A stretch of 64,000 nucleotides of DNA from Variovorax sp. J22G73 (lineage in GTDB: Bacteria > Pseudomonadota > Gammaproteobacteria > Burkholderiales > Burkholderiaceae_C). The translations under genes and the position numbers were made by a program. Below are positions 8,430 through 16,381 of the stretch, piece by piece (positions within the stretch are counted from its first letter, which is position 1; each line of letters starts with the position of its first letter). The notes below the pieces were generated by a model, which was given only the letters and a program-made list of their open reading frames with translations, was not told where the DNA came from and searched no databases. The DNA lies in assembly GCF_030317035.1 (NCBI RefSeq), contig NZ_JASZYK010000012.1:1-64000 (forward strand), given 5' to 3'.

Positions 8430-9137
8430 TCAGCCCGCCGCCGGCACCAACTCGGCCAGCGAATCCACGAAGCCGTCCGCGTCCACGCCGCGCACCGGCT
8501 CGCCATGGTTGTAGCCGTAGCTCACCAGCACCACTTGGCAGCCGGCGGCACGCGCGGCCTGCGCGTCGTTGCTCGAGTCGCCGATCATCAGCGTGCGCGC
8601 GGGCACGGTCGCCAGCGCCTCGCAGGTCTTCAGCAGCGGCAGCGGGTCGGGCTTCTTGCGTTCGAAGGCGTCGCCGCCGAACACCAGTTCGAAGAAGCCG
8701 TCCAGCCCCTTCGCCGCCAGCAGCGGCACGGCGAACGAGCCCGGCTTGTTCGTGAGGCACGCCAGCCGCACGCCCCGCGCACGCAGCGCCGTCAGCCCCT
8801 CGACGACACCGCCATACACCGCCGAATGCTGCCCGTTGATGGCCAGGTAGTGGTGCTGGTAGCGCTCCCAGGCCGCGTCGAACAGCGCGCGCGCCTTGGC
8901 CTGCGCGCCCTCGGGGTCGGTCGGCTTCAGCACGTGCACGAGCGCGGAATGAATCAGGTGCTCCGAGCCCTTGCCCACCATCCGCTCGATGGCGGCGGGC
9001 GCCACGGGCGGCAGCGACAGGTCGCGCAGCATGCGGTTCAGGGCCTCGGCAAAGTCGCCGAGCGTGTCGACCATGGTGCCGTCGAGGTCGACGATGGCGG
9101 CGTCGAAGCGGGTGAAATCGAAGCGAAAGGGGTTCAA
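8430..9137 (-). CDS. gph: Phosphoglycolate phosphatase (HAD family)
   Basis: A HAD-superfamily hydrolase of Gph type, which dephosphorylates 2-phosphoglycolate. It shows motif I VDLDGTMVDT (nucleophile Asp and acid Asp), motif II LTNKPG, the motif III lysines in ERKKPDPLPL and motif IV MIGDSSNDAQAARAAG. The start is uncertain: the frame stays open to a GTG at 9246-9248, but the extra 37 residues are unlike the family, and a TTG at 9135-9137 gives the expected LNPFRFDFTRFDAAIVDLDGT beginning. It converges with the chalcone-isomerase-like gene and diverges from the Rrf2 gene. Confidence 0.88.
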   Translation of the reverse strand: MNPFRFDFTRFDAAIVDLDGTMVDTLGDFAEALNRMLRDLSLPPVAPAAIERMVGKGSEHLIHSALVHVLKPTDPEGAQAKARALFDAAWERYQHHYLAINGQHSAVYGGVVEGLTALRARGVRLACLTNKPGSFAVPLLAAKGLDGFFELVFGGDAFERKKPDPLPLLKTCEALATVPARTLMIGDSSNDAQAARAAGCQVVLVSYGYNHGEPVRGVDADGFVDSLAELVPAAG

Positions 9138-9334
9138 GGCAGGCAGCGAAAGTAGGAGCCGCAGGAGTTTATGCGGCCCGGCTTTGTCGAAAACCCGCCA
9201 GAAACCCGCCGAAAGCCGCGCCGGAAACTTTTTGCGGCTTTCGCACACCTACAGGGCGTACCCGTCCCGCGCGTCCAGCGCCGGACATCCCTTCACCGCC
9301 TTGCCCCGCAAGGCCCATCCACGAGGAATACTCC

Positions 9335-9874
9335 ATGCGTCTGACGACGAAGGGCGGCTTCGCCCTGACGGCCATGATCGATGTCGCGCTGCGCGAGAGG
9401 GACGGCCCCGTGCCATTGGCGTCGATCAGCCGGCGGCAGCACATCGCCCGCTCCTCGCTCGAACTGCTGTTCAGCAAACTGCGCCGGCATGCGCTGATCA
9501 AGGCCACCCGCGGCCCCGGCGGCGGCTACACGCTCACGCGCCGCGCCTGCGAAATCACCGTGGCCGACATCCTGGCGTCGGTCGACGCCCAGGTGCCCAC
9601 CGAGGCAGAAGCCCCGGCCGACAAGAACGGCGCCGCCGAAGTCGGCTGCTATTCAACCGAAGCCCTCTGGGCCTCCGCCAAGCACCACGTGATGGAGTTC
9701 CTGGGCTCCGTCACCCTGCAGAGCCTGGTCGACGACCAGCTCGCCAAGGGCCTGCGCGTGGACGACGAACCGGTGCGCAAGAAGGCGCCGCCCCCGCGCA
9801 ACGAACCCAGCCTGCGGCACGTGAACGCGCCGAACTCGGTGTTCGCCTGGAACGGCGTGTTCGCCAAGCGTTGA
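9335..9874 (+). CDS. Rrf2-family transcriptional regulator lacking the cluster cysteines
   Basis: A 179-residue regulator with the Rrf2/IscR winged-helix core: MRLTTKGGFALTAMIDVA, the recognition region SSLELLFSKLRRHALIKATRGPGGGY and LTRRACEITVADILASVD. IscR binds a [2Fe-2S] cluster through three cysteines; here the equivalent region after residue 100 has one cysteine (VGCYSTEALW), so IscR-type cluster binding looks unlikely. The C-terminal 40 residues are extra. No isc or suf genes are nearby; a 55-residue membrane protein follows 13 bp downstream. The target is unknown. Confidence 0.88.
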   Translation: MRLTTKGGFALTAMIDVALRERDGPVPLASISRRQHIARSSLELLFSKLRRHALIKATRGPGGGYTLTRRACEITVADILASVDAQVPTEAEAPADKNGAAEVGCYSTEALWASAKHHVMEFLGSVTLQSLVDDQLAKGLRVDDEPVRKKAPPPRNEPSLRHVNAPNSVFAWNGVFAKR

Positions 9875-9887
9875 AGAAAAAACTGCC

Positions 9888-10055
9888 ATGAACGAAATTT
9901 CCCTCGCTCTTTTCGGTTTCAGCGCGCTGCTGCTGTACCTGGCCTGGCGCGAGCGTGCCGGCGCGAACCACCGCGACGCCGGGCTGCTGGCCGGCAGCGC
10001 AGGCACCGCGGGCCTGGCGGGCGCGGTGGCCGCCATCGCTGGCGTTTTCGACTGA
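9888..10055 (+). CDS. Small membrane protein, 55 residues
   Basis: A short ORF beginning MNEISLALFGFSALLLYLAW, with one transmembrane helix at residues 5-20 and a second Ala/Gly-rich hydrophobic stretch at 35-52 (AGTAGLAGAVAAIAGVF). The two segments are linked by a charged, basic region. It starts 13 bp after the Rrf2 gene, so the two may be co-transcribed. No family is recognised. Coding character and position support it being real, but there is no direct proof of expression. Confidence 0.55.
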   Translation: MNEISLALFGFSALLLYLAWRERAGANHRDAGLLAGSAGTAGLAGAVAAIAGVFD

Positions 10056-10086
10056 AGTCGGGCGCCCGGCACCGGGGCGTGCCGGC

Positions 10087-11478
10087 TCAACGCAGCGTGG
10101 CGTGCGGATGCAGCGGATGCGCCAGCGTGTCCGCGATGAGCCGCAGCGCCTGGTCGCACTGCTCGCGCGTCATCGGCCCGCCCAGGCAGATGCGCACCGC
10201 GTCGGGCGGGTCGCCGTCGGTGGAAAAGGCGGCGCTCGCCACAACGCCCACGTTCTGCGTGCGCAGGTAGGAGGCGAACTCCACCGGGCTCCAGCCCGGG
10301 GTGAGCGGCAGCCACGCATGAAAACCCTCGGGGTGCGCCTGCAGGCCGCTGTCACCCAGGTAGCGCAGGGCCAGCAGCTGGCGCGCGACCGATTCGGCGC
10401 GCACCGCCTGCAGCATCTCCTCGGTGGTGCCGTCTTCCACCCACAGCGTGGTCAGTGCATTGGTGATCGGCGAGGCCATCACGGTGGTCGCGCGCATGGC
10501 GCCGGCCAGCCGCTGCGACTGCACCACGGTGGGCGAACACACATAAGCGCTGCGCAGCCCGGCGCCGAAGCATTTCGAAAAACCGCTCACGTAGTAGGTG
10601 AGCCCCGGCGCCAGCGTGGCCAATGACGCGGGCGTCTGGCGCGGCAGCATGCCGTAGGCGTCGTCCTCGATGATGGGCACGGCGTAGCGCAGCGCCACGT
10701 CGGCCAGCGCCTCGCGCCGCGCGCGCGACACCGTGGCCGCGGTCGGGTTCAGCAGCGTGGGGTTGCAGTACAGCGCCTTGGGCTTGAGCGTCTTGCAGGC
10801 GTGCTCGAAGGCGTCGGCGATGGGGCCGTCGTCGTCCATCTGCAGTGCGTGCAGCTGCACGCCCAGTTGCGCCGCGATGGCCTTCACGCCCGGGTACGTG
10901 AGCGACTCCACGCACACCAGCTCCCCGGGGCGCGCCAGCTGCGAGAACAGCGCGGTCAGCACCGCGTGGATGCCCGGGCACACCAGGATGCGGTCCACGC
11001 TCGCGTGCGGCACGAAGGGCCGCAGCCAGCGCATGGCCACCTCGCGGTCGTGCGCGGTGCCGCCGAAGTCCTGGTAGCGCAGCAGGTCGTGGAAGTCGAT
11101 TTCCGCGAAGGCGCGGCTGGCGCTGTCGTGCAGGCGCGCCATCAGGTGGGCGTCGTCGGGCTCGGGCGGCATGTTCATCGTCATCTCGGCGCCGCTGCCG
11201 CCGCGCAGCCGCAGGCTCGGGCTGCCCGAGCGAATGAAGGTGCCCGTGCCTGCGCGCGAATCGATCAGCCCGCGCTTGCGCGCCTCGGCATAGCCGCGCG
11301 CCACCGTCGTGTAGTTCAGTTCCAGGTCGCTCGCCAGCTCGCGCAGCGTGGGCAGGCGGTCGCGCACGCCCAGCCGGCCTGTCTTGATGTCGTCGGCGAT
11401 CAGGTCGGCCAGCAGCAGGTAGGCCGGCTTGGCGGCGGTGCGCAGCTGCCTGCGCCAGTGGGCGGTGATGGTGGTCAT
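10087..11478 (-). CDS. MocR-type regulator (GntR HTH fused to an aminotransferase-like domain)
   Basis: A 463-residue chimera with a GntR winged helix at the N-terminus (about residues 15-85: LLADLIADDIKTGRLGVRDRLPTLRELASDLELNYTTVARGY, given as landmarks LPTLREL and NYTTVARGY), then a fold-type I aminotransferase domain with the PLP lysine in YYVSGFSKCFGAGLR. MocR regulators sense PLP-linked amino compounds and bind direct repeats. The ATG at 11476-11478 gives MTTITAHW; an upstream ATG lies inside the repeat region and is less likely. It diverges from the Nit1C cluster and is its probable regulator (inference from position and the repeats at 11499-11790). Confidence 0.92.
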   Translation of the reverse strand: MTTITAHWRRQLRTAAKPAYLLLADLIADDIKTGRLGVRDRLPTLRELASDLELNYTTVARGYAEARKRGLIDSRAGTGTFIRSGSPSLRLRGGSGAEMTMNMPPEPDDAHLMARLHDSASRAFAEIDFHDLLRYQDFGGTAHDREVAMRWLRPFVPHASVDRILVCPGIHAVLTALFSQLARPGELVCVESLTYPGVKAIAAQLGVQLHALQMDDDGPIADAFEHACKTLKPKALYCNPTLLNPTAATVSRARREALADVALRYAVPIIEDDAYGMLPRQTPASLATLAPGLTYYVSGFSKCFGAGLRSAYVCSPTVVQSQRLAGAMRATTVMASPITNALTTLWVEDGTTEEMLQAVRAESVARQLLALRYLGDSGLQAHPEGFHAWLPLTPGWSPVEFASYLRTQNVGVVASAAFSTDGDPPDAVRICLGGPMTREQCDQALRLIADTLAHPLHPHATLR

Positions 11479-11888
11479 CGGCGGGTGTCCTGGCGAAGTT
11501 GATTGCATCCATTGATTGCATCGAGCCACCGATCAACACGCAGGAATCGCGCCCGCGTCCCGCCCGCCTCCCGCCTGCTCAGGCCCGCAGCCGCCGTGGC
11601 GAATGCTTCGATCAGGTGCGATCAACCCCATTGATCGGGTGCATTGATTGCATCGGATGTGCGTCGTCCCGGTGCGAAACGCAAAGCAGAGGAGCGCCCC
11701 GGCCGGCCGTCAACGGGTCTTTGGCGGCCACGCAAAAAAACTTTCGGCCGCGCGGCCCGCATCGCAGCGCATTGATCGCGAGTTGATCGCACGGCCGCCG
11801 CCGCGCGCTGGCACATCGCCTGCGAAGAGAAAGGCACGCAAGACCTGCGTAGTGCCCTCGTAGCCATCCACCTAACCCGGAGTACCCC
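11479..11888. promoter_or_regulatory. MocR/Nit1C divergent control region with repeated TTGATTGCATC sites
   Basis: 410 bp between the divergent MocR and nitB genes. The 11-mer TTGATTGCATC occurs three times in the same orientation: 11499-11509, 11512-11522 (13 bp apart, start to start) and 11644-11654. Shorter variants TTGATCGC follow at 11772-11779 and 11783-11790 (11 bp apart), and related GATCA/TGATC elements sit at 11609-11637. Iterated direct half-sites in phase with the helix fit a MocR operator. The nitB ribosome site (GGAG) is at 11879-11882. Confidence 0.6.
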
Positions 11889-12371
11889 ATGCCCAAAGTC
11901 ACCCGCCCCCGCAACGAAAAAGGCGAGTTCCTTGTCGACTACGAAGAGAAGGTGTTCGAAGACGTCAAGGCCGAGCCCGGCGAGAAGGCGCTCGTCACCT
12001 TCCACACGGTGGCCTTCGAAGGCTCCATCGGTTTCGTCAACCTGCTGCAGGCCACGCGGCTGCGCCGCAAGGGCTACGAGACCTCGGTGCTGCTGTACGG
12101 CCCCGGCGTGACGCTGGGCGTGCAACGCGGCTTTCCCACGCTGGGCGACGAGGCCTTCCCCGGCCACCAGAACTTCAACAAGCAGATCGTCAAGTTCATG
12201 GAAGAAGGCGGCAAGGTGTACGCCTGCCGCTTCGCGCTGCAGGCGCTGTACGGCCACGGCGAAGGCGCGCTCATCGAAGGCATCAAGCCGATCAACCCGC
12301 TCGACGTGCTGGACATCGTGCTGCTGCACAAGAAGGCCGGCGCCGTCATCCTCGACACCTGGACCCTGTAA
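11889..12371 (+). CDS. nitB: Sll0783/MSMEG_0572-family protein (first gene of Nit1C cluster)
   Basis: A 160-residue soluble protein matching the MSMEG_0572/Sll0783 family, named a nitrogen-starvation response protein from Synechocystis, where Sll0783 is needed for polyhydroxybutyrate accumulation. Landmarks are VTFHTVAFEGSIGFVNLLQA, YGPGVTLGVQRGFP and a C-terminal DIVLLHKKAGAVILDTWTL. Its biochemical role is unknown. It is the first of seven tightly packed plus-strand genes whose order matches the conserved Nit1C cluster. Confidence 0.9.
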   Translation: MPKVTRPRNEKGEFLVDYEEKVFEDVKAEPGEKALVTFHTVAFEGSIGFVNLLQATRLRRKGYETSVLLYGPGVTLGVQRGFPTLGDEAFPGHQNFNKQIVKFMEEGGKVYACRFALQALYGHGEGALIEGIKPINPLDVLDIVLLHKKAGAVILDTWTL

Positions 12372-12384
12372 GGCAGCGCGAGCG

Positions 12385-13458
12385 ATGGCTTCCCCACCCC
12401 GCACCGTGCGCGCCGCCGCGATCCAGATCGCGCCCGATTTCGAGCGCCCCGACGGCACGCTCGAGCGGGTGTGCGCCGCCATCGACGAGGCCGCCGCCCA
12501 GGGCGTGCAGCTGGCGGTCTTTCCCGAGACCTTCGTGCCCTACTACCCCTACTTCAGCTTCGTGCTGCCGCCGGTGCTGCAGGGCGCGCCGCACCTGCGG
12601 CTGGCGGAGCGCGCGGTGGTGGTGCCCGGCCCGGTGACGCAGGCCGTGGCCGAGCGCGCCCGCGCACGCCGCATGGTGGTGGTGCTCGGCGTGAACGAGC
12701 GCGACCACGGCAGCCTCTACAACACGCAGCTGGTGTTCGACGCCGACGGCACCCTGGCGCTCAAGCGCCGCAAGATCACGCCCACGTACCACGAGCGCAT
12801 GGTCTGGGGCATGGGCGACGCCGCAGGCCTGAAGGTGGTCGACACCGCCGTGGGCCGCGTCGGCGCGCTGGCCTGCTGGGAGCACTACAACCCGCTCGCG
12901 CGCTACGCGCTGATGGCGCAGCACGAGGAGATCCACTGCGCGCAGTTCCCCGGCTCGCTGGTCGGCCCGATCTTCGCGGAGCAGATGGAAGTGACCATCC
13001 GCCACCACGCGCTGGAGTCGGGCTGCTTCGTGGTCAACGCCACCGGCTGGCTCACCGACGAGCAGATCCGCGCGGTCACGCCCGACGCGCAGCTGCAGAA
13101 GGCGCTGCGCGGCGGCTGCCACACGGCCATCGTCTCGCCAGAGGGCAAGCACCTGGCGCCGCCCCTCACTGAAGGCGAAGGCATGGTGGTGGCCGACCTC
13201 GACATGGCGCTGATCGCAAAGCGCAAGCGAATGATGGATTCGGTGGGCCACTACGCACGGCCCGAGCTGCTGTCGCTCGCCATCAACGACCGCCCGGCAC
13301 AGACGACGGTGCCGATGCACGCGACGCGCTCGACGCACTCGACGCACCCCACGCAACCCTTCGCCTCCAGGAGCCCCGAACATGAACACCACCACGACAC
13401 AGCCCCACAGCCGGCAACTGATGACCGAGCTGCAGTCCTTCGGGTTGCGGCTGGTTGA
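12385..13458 (+). CDS. nitC: Nit1C nitrilase
   Basis: A carbon-nitrogen hydrolase of the aliphatic nitrilase branch (Nit6803 type), converting nitriles to carboxylic acid and ammonia. The catalytic set is Glu48 (FPETFVPYYPYFSF), Lys130 (KRRKITPTYHER, with the second Glu137) and the nucleophile Cys164 (ALACWEHYNPL). It has 357 residues. The last 45 or so are a low-complexity His/Thr/Pro tail beyond the usual family end, and its 3' 77 bp overlap the next gene in another frame. In cyanide-using pseudomonads the orthologue is required for growth on cyanide; the substrate here is not known. Confidence 0.92.
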   Translation: MASPPRTVRAAAIQIAPDFERPDGTLERVCAAIDEAAAQGVQLAVFPETFVPYYPYFSFVLPPVLQGAPHLRLAERAVVVPGPVTQAVAERARARRMVVVLGVNERDHGSLYNTQLVFDADGTLALKRRKITPTYHERMVWGMGDAAGLKVVDTAVGRVGALACWEHYNPLARYALMAQHEEIHCAQFPGSLVGPIFAEQMEVTIRHHALESGCFVVNATGWLTDEQIRAVTPDAQLQKALRGGCHTAIVSPEGKHLAPPLTEGEGMVVADLDMALIAKRKRMMDSVGHYARPELLSLAINDRPAQTTVPMHATRSTHSTHPTQPFASRSPEHEHHHDTAPQPATDDRAAVLRVAAG

Positions 13459-14503
13459 CCCTTCGGCCGGTGTCGCCAGCCGCCGCGGCGGCGCGGGCCC
13501 CTCGGACCACAAGGCCGTGACGGTCGACGGCCACACGATCATGGTGCCGGTGCACACCTCCACCGCCTGGCACTCGCCCTTCACGGCCGAGGCGCCCGAC
13601 GCGCAGGGCATGAGCCGCGTGATGCGCGGCAACATTCCCATCGCGAGCATCAGCTTTCCGAAGCAGCCGCGCTTCTACGCCATGCAGACCTTCGACGGCG
13701 TGCCCTACTCGCACATTGCCACGCTGCACGGCGCGGACGTGCTGGCCACCACCGTGCTGCAGACCTGCATCCGCTACGAGAGCCGCAAGAAGAGCTGCAA
13801 GTTCTGCGCAATCGGCCAGTCGCTCGCGGCCGGGCGCACCGTGGCGCGCAAGACGCCCGAGCAACTGGCAGAGGTGGCCCGCGCCGCCGTGCTGCTCGAC
13901 GGCGTGAAGCACATGGTGATGACCACCGGCACGCCCAACGCCACCGACCGCGGCGCGGCCATCCTCTGCGAGAGCGCCTTCGCCATCAAGGCGGCGGTCG
14001 ACATTCCCATCCAGGGCCAGTGCGAGCCGCCCGACGACGACCAGTGGTTCCACCGCATGAAGGCCGCGGGCATCGACACGCTCGGCATGCACCTGGAGGT
14101 GGTCACGCCCGAGGTGCGCGAACGCATCATGCCGGGCAAGGCCGGCGTGCCGGTGTCGCGCTACATGAGCGCCTTCGAGGCGGCCGTGGGCGTGTTCGGC
14201 CGCGGGCAGGTCAGCACCTACATCCTGGCCGGGCTGGGCGACACGCGCGAGGCCATCCTCGACACCTGCGACCAGCTCCTCGCACGCGGCGTGTATCCCT
14301 TCGTGGTGCCCTTCGTGCCGATCAGCGGCACGCCGCTGGAAGACCACCCGGCCCCCTCGCCCGAGTTCATGAAGTCGCTGCTCGCGCCGCTGGGCGAGCG
14401 CGTGGTGGCGGCGGGCCTGCGCTCGGCCGACATCAAGGCCGGCTGCGGCAAGTGCGGCGCCTGCTCGTCGCTGTCGATCTACGAAAAAGAAAGCGAAGGC
14501 TGA
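13382..14503 (+). CDS. nitD: Nit1C radical SAM protein (MSMEG_0568 family)
   Basis: A 373-residue radical SAM enzyme of the MSMEG_0568 family. Its cluster motif is not CxxxCxxC but Cys129-x9-Cys139-x2-Cys142 (TCIRYESRKKSCKFC), as known for this family. The TIM-barrel landmarks VMTTGTPNATDRG, PIQGQCEPP and TLGMHLEVV follow. The extreme C-terminus has a second cysteine set, GCGKCGAC, that could hold an auxiliary cluster. The ATG at 13382 has a GGAG site 9 bases upstream inside nitC, so the 77-bp overlap with nitC looks genuine. The reaction is unknown. Confidence 0.92.
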   Translation: MNTTTTQPHSRQLMTELQSFGLRLVDPSAGVASRRGGAGPSDHKAVTVDGHTIMVPVHTSTAWHSPFTAEAPDAQGMSRVMRGNIPIASISFPKQPRFYAMQTFDGVPYSHIATLHGADVLATTVLQTCIRYESRKKSCKFCAIGQSLAAGRTVARKTPEQLAEVARAAVLLDGVKHMVMTTGTPNATDRGAAILCESAFAIKAAVDIPIQGQCEPPDDDQWFHRMKAAGIDTLGMHLEVVTPEVRERIMPGKAGVPVSRYMSAFEAAVGVFGRGQVSTYILAGLGDTREAILDTCDQLLARGVYPFVVPFVPISGTPLEDHPAPSPEFMKSLLAPLGERVVAAGLRSADIKAGCGKCGACSSLSIYEKESEG

Positions 14504-14505
14504 CC

Positions 14506-15066
14506 ATGCTGTGCATCGACGACCTCTGCGAAATGGCGGACCACTACGCGCCCGTCGAATACCTGGTGCGCGAAGCCGCGCAGCAGTGGGAGCACGACCA
14601 GGCCATGGCGCTGCGCCGGGCGGTGTTCTGCATCGAGCAGGGCATCTTCGCGCGCGACGACCGCGACGCCATCGACGACCATGCGCGGCTGCTGGTGGCC
14701 ATGTCGTGCAACGGCGGCATGCCCGAACAGGTGGTGGGCACGGTGCGCATCCACCGCGGTGACAGCACCGGCGAATGGTGGGGTTCCCGCCTGGCCGTGC
14801 ACCCGGCATTCCGCAGCCAGGGCCACCTGGGTGCCACGCTGATCCGCCTGGCCGTGTCGCGCGCCCATGCGCTGGGCTGCACCACCTTCCTGGCGCAGGT
14901 GCAGATGCAGAACGTGCCGCTGTTCAAGAAGCTGGGCTGGCAACTGCGCGAGGAAACCAGCGTGCACGGCCGGCCGCATGCGCGCATGCAGGCCGACCTG
15001 GGCTGGTACCCGCCGTGCCACGACCCGGTCAGCGGCTTCGTCACGCGCGCGAAGGTGGCCGCATGA
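14506..15066 (+). CDS. nitE: Nit1C GNAT-family acetyltransferase (MSMEG_0567 family)
   Basis: A 186-residue GNAT-fold protein, matching the N-acetyltransferase member of the Nit1C cluster. The acetyl-CoA loop is VHPAFRSQGHLGATLIRLAV, preceded by VVGTVRIHR; the front section AMALRRAVFCIEQGIF is characteristic. It starts 2 bp after nitD and overlaps nitF by ATGA (15063-15066), so expression is likely coupled. Its acceptor substrate is unknown. Confidence 0.9.
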   Translation: MLCIDDLCEMADHYAPVEYLVREAAQQWEHDQAMALRRAVFCIEQGIFARDDRDAIDDHARLLVAMSCNGGMPEQVVGTVRIHRGDSTGEWWGSRLAVHPAFRSQGHLGATLIRLAVSRAHALGCTTFLAQVQMQNVPLFKKLGWQLREETSVHGRPHARMQADLGWYPPCHDPVSGFVTRAKVAA

Positions 15067-16076
15067 CCGAGCCCATCGATGTGCGGGCGGTGGCCGAGGC
15101 GCTGCGCGCCACGCGCGGCTTCGCCCACAAGCGCGACATCAGCGACGTGGTGGCCGCGTTGGGCCGCTCGCTGCCCGGCGGCCATGCCGCGCTGGCGCAG
15201 GCGGTGCCCATCGGCGACGACTGCGCGGCCATTCCCGACGGCCACGGCGGCTACCTGCTGTTCGCCATCGAGGGGCTGGTGGAAGACTTCATCGTGCGCA
15301 TGCCGTGGTTCGCCGGCTACTGCGGCGTGATGGTGAACGTGAGCGACATCTACGCCATGGGCGGGCGCCCCACCGCCGTGGTCGATGCGCTGTGGAGCAC
15401 GGGCATGAACCCGGCGGACGATGTGCTGCGCGGGCTCGCGGAGGCCGCCGTGCGCTACGGCGTGCCCATCGTCGGCGGCCACAGCAACAACCGCAGCGAG
15501 CGGCCGCAACTCGCGGTCGCGATCCTCGGCCACGCGCGCAAGCTGCTCACCAGCTTCGACGCCAGGCCGGGCGACCTGCTGGTGATGGCCGCCGACCTGC
15601 GCGGCGAATACCAGGAGCCCTTTCCGTACTGGAACGCATCGACCAGCGCGCCCGCCGCGCGCCTGCGCGCCGACCTCGAAGTGCTGCCCCTGCTGGCCGA
15701 AGACGGCCTGTGCCGCGCGGGCAAGGACATCAGCATGGCCGGCGCCGTGGGCACGGCCATGATGCTGCTCGAATGCTCGGGCGTGGGCGCGCGCATCGAC
15801 CTCGACGCCCTGCCGCGGCCCGACGGCGTGCCGCTGCTGCGCTGGCTCTCGTCTTTCCCTAGCTACGGCTTCGTGCTGAGCGTGGCGCCCGCGCAGGTGG
15901 CCGGCGTGCTGGCGCGCTTTGCCGCGCGCGACATCGCCTGCGGCGTTGTCGGCGAGGTCGATGCGTCGCGCCAGGTCCGGTTGCGCGCCCACGGCGAAGA
16001 AGCCCTGCTGTGGGACTTCGGCAGCGACGCCTTCATCCAGCCGCCCGCCCTGGCCGAGGCCGTGCCATGCCCGTGA
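15063..16076 (+). CDS. nitF: Nit1C AIR-synthase-like protein (Sll0787 family)
   Basis: A 337-residue ATP-binding protein of the AIR synthase/PurM superfamily, Sll0787 type. The PurM-like N-terminal motif VPIGDDCAAIPDG, the core GVMVNVSDIYAMGGRPTAVV and the PIVGGHSNN segment are seen. PurM-type enzymes activate an oxygen with ATP for ring closure or thiolation, so a role in building a heterocyclic product with NitD is plausible but unproven. Its ATG lies in the nitE stop, and its end overlaps nitG by 10 bp. Confidence 0.9.
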   Translation: MTEPIDVRAVAEALRATRGFAHKRDISDVVAALGRSLPGGHAALAQAVPIGDDCAAIPDGHGGYLLFAIEGLVEDFIVRMPWFAGYCGVMVNVSDIYAMGGRPTAVVDALWSTGMNPADDVLRGLAEAAVRYGVPIVGGHSNNRSERPQLAVAILGHARKLLTSFDARPGDLLVMAADLRGEYQEPFPYWNASTSAPAARLRADLEVLPLLAEDGLCRAGKDISMAGAVGTAMMLLECSGVGARIDLDALPRPDGVPLLRWLSSFPSYGFVLSVAPAQVAGVLARFAARDIACGVVGEVDASRQVRLRAHGEEALLWDFGSDAFIQPPALAEAVPCP

Positions 16077-16351
16077 CGCACTTCCACGTGCGCTGGCCCG
16101 ACGGCAGCGAAACCCGCTGCTATTCGCCCTCCAGCGTGGTGCGAGAGCACCTGGTGCCCGGCCAGCGCTACGCCCTGGGCGACTTCCTGCACCGCACGCG
16201 CGAGGCGCTCGGCATCGCCTCGGAGCGCGTGCGCGCCAAGTACGGCTTCGCCTGTTCGCAGGCGATGGACCAGCTCGGCGACATCGAGCACATCGCGCTG
16301 CGCTTCAGCGACACGGCCGGCGCCGAGGTGACCGTGCTCGCGTTCGACTGA
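16067..16351 (+). CDS. nitG: MSMEG_0570-family small Nit1C protein
   Basis: A 94-residue protein of the MSMEG_0570 family, always found in this cluster. It has no known catalytic motif; features are THFHVRWPDGSETRCYSPSS at the front and GIASERVRAKYGFACSQAMDQL in the middle. A role as a small partner or scaffold subunit is speculation. The ATG at 16067 overlaps the end of nitF. Confidence 0.88.
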   Translation: MPVTHFHVRWPDGSETRCYSPSSVVREHLVPGQRYALGDFLHRTREALGIASERVRAKYGFACSQAMDQLGDIEHIALRFSDTAGAEVTVLAFD

Positions 16352-16381
16352 CGCCCCCCATTCAAGAGAAAGAAGCACCCC

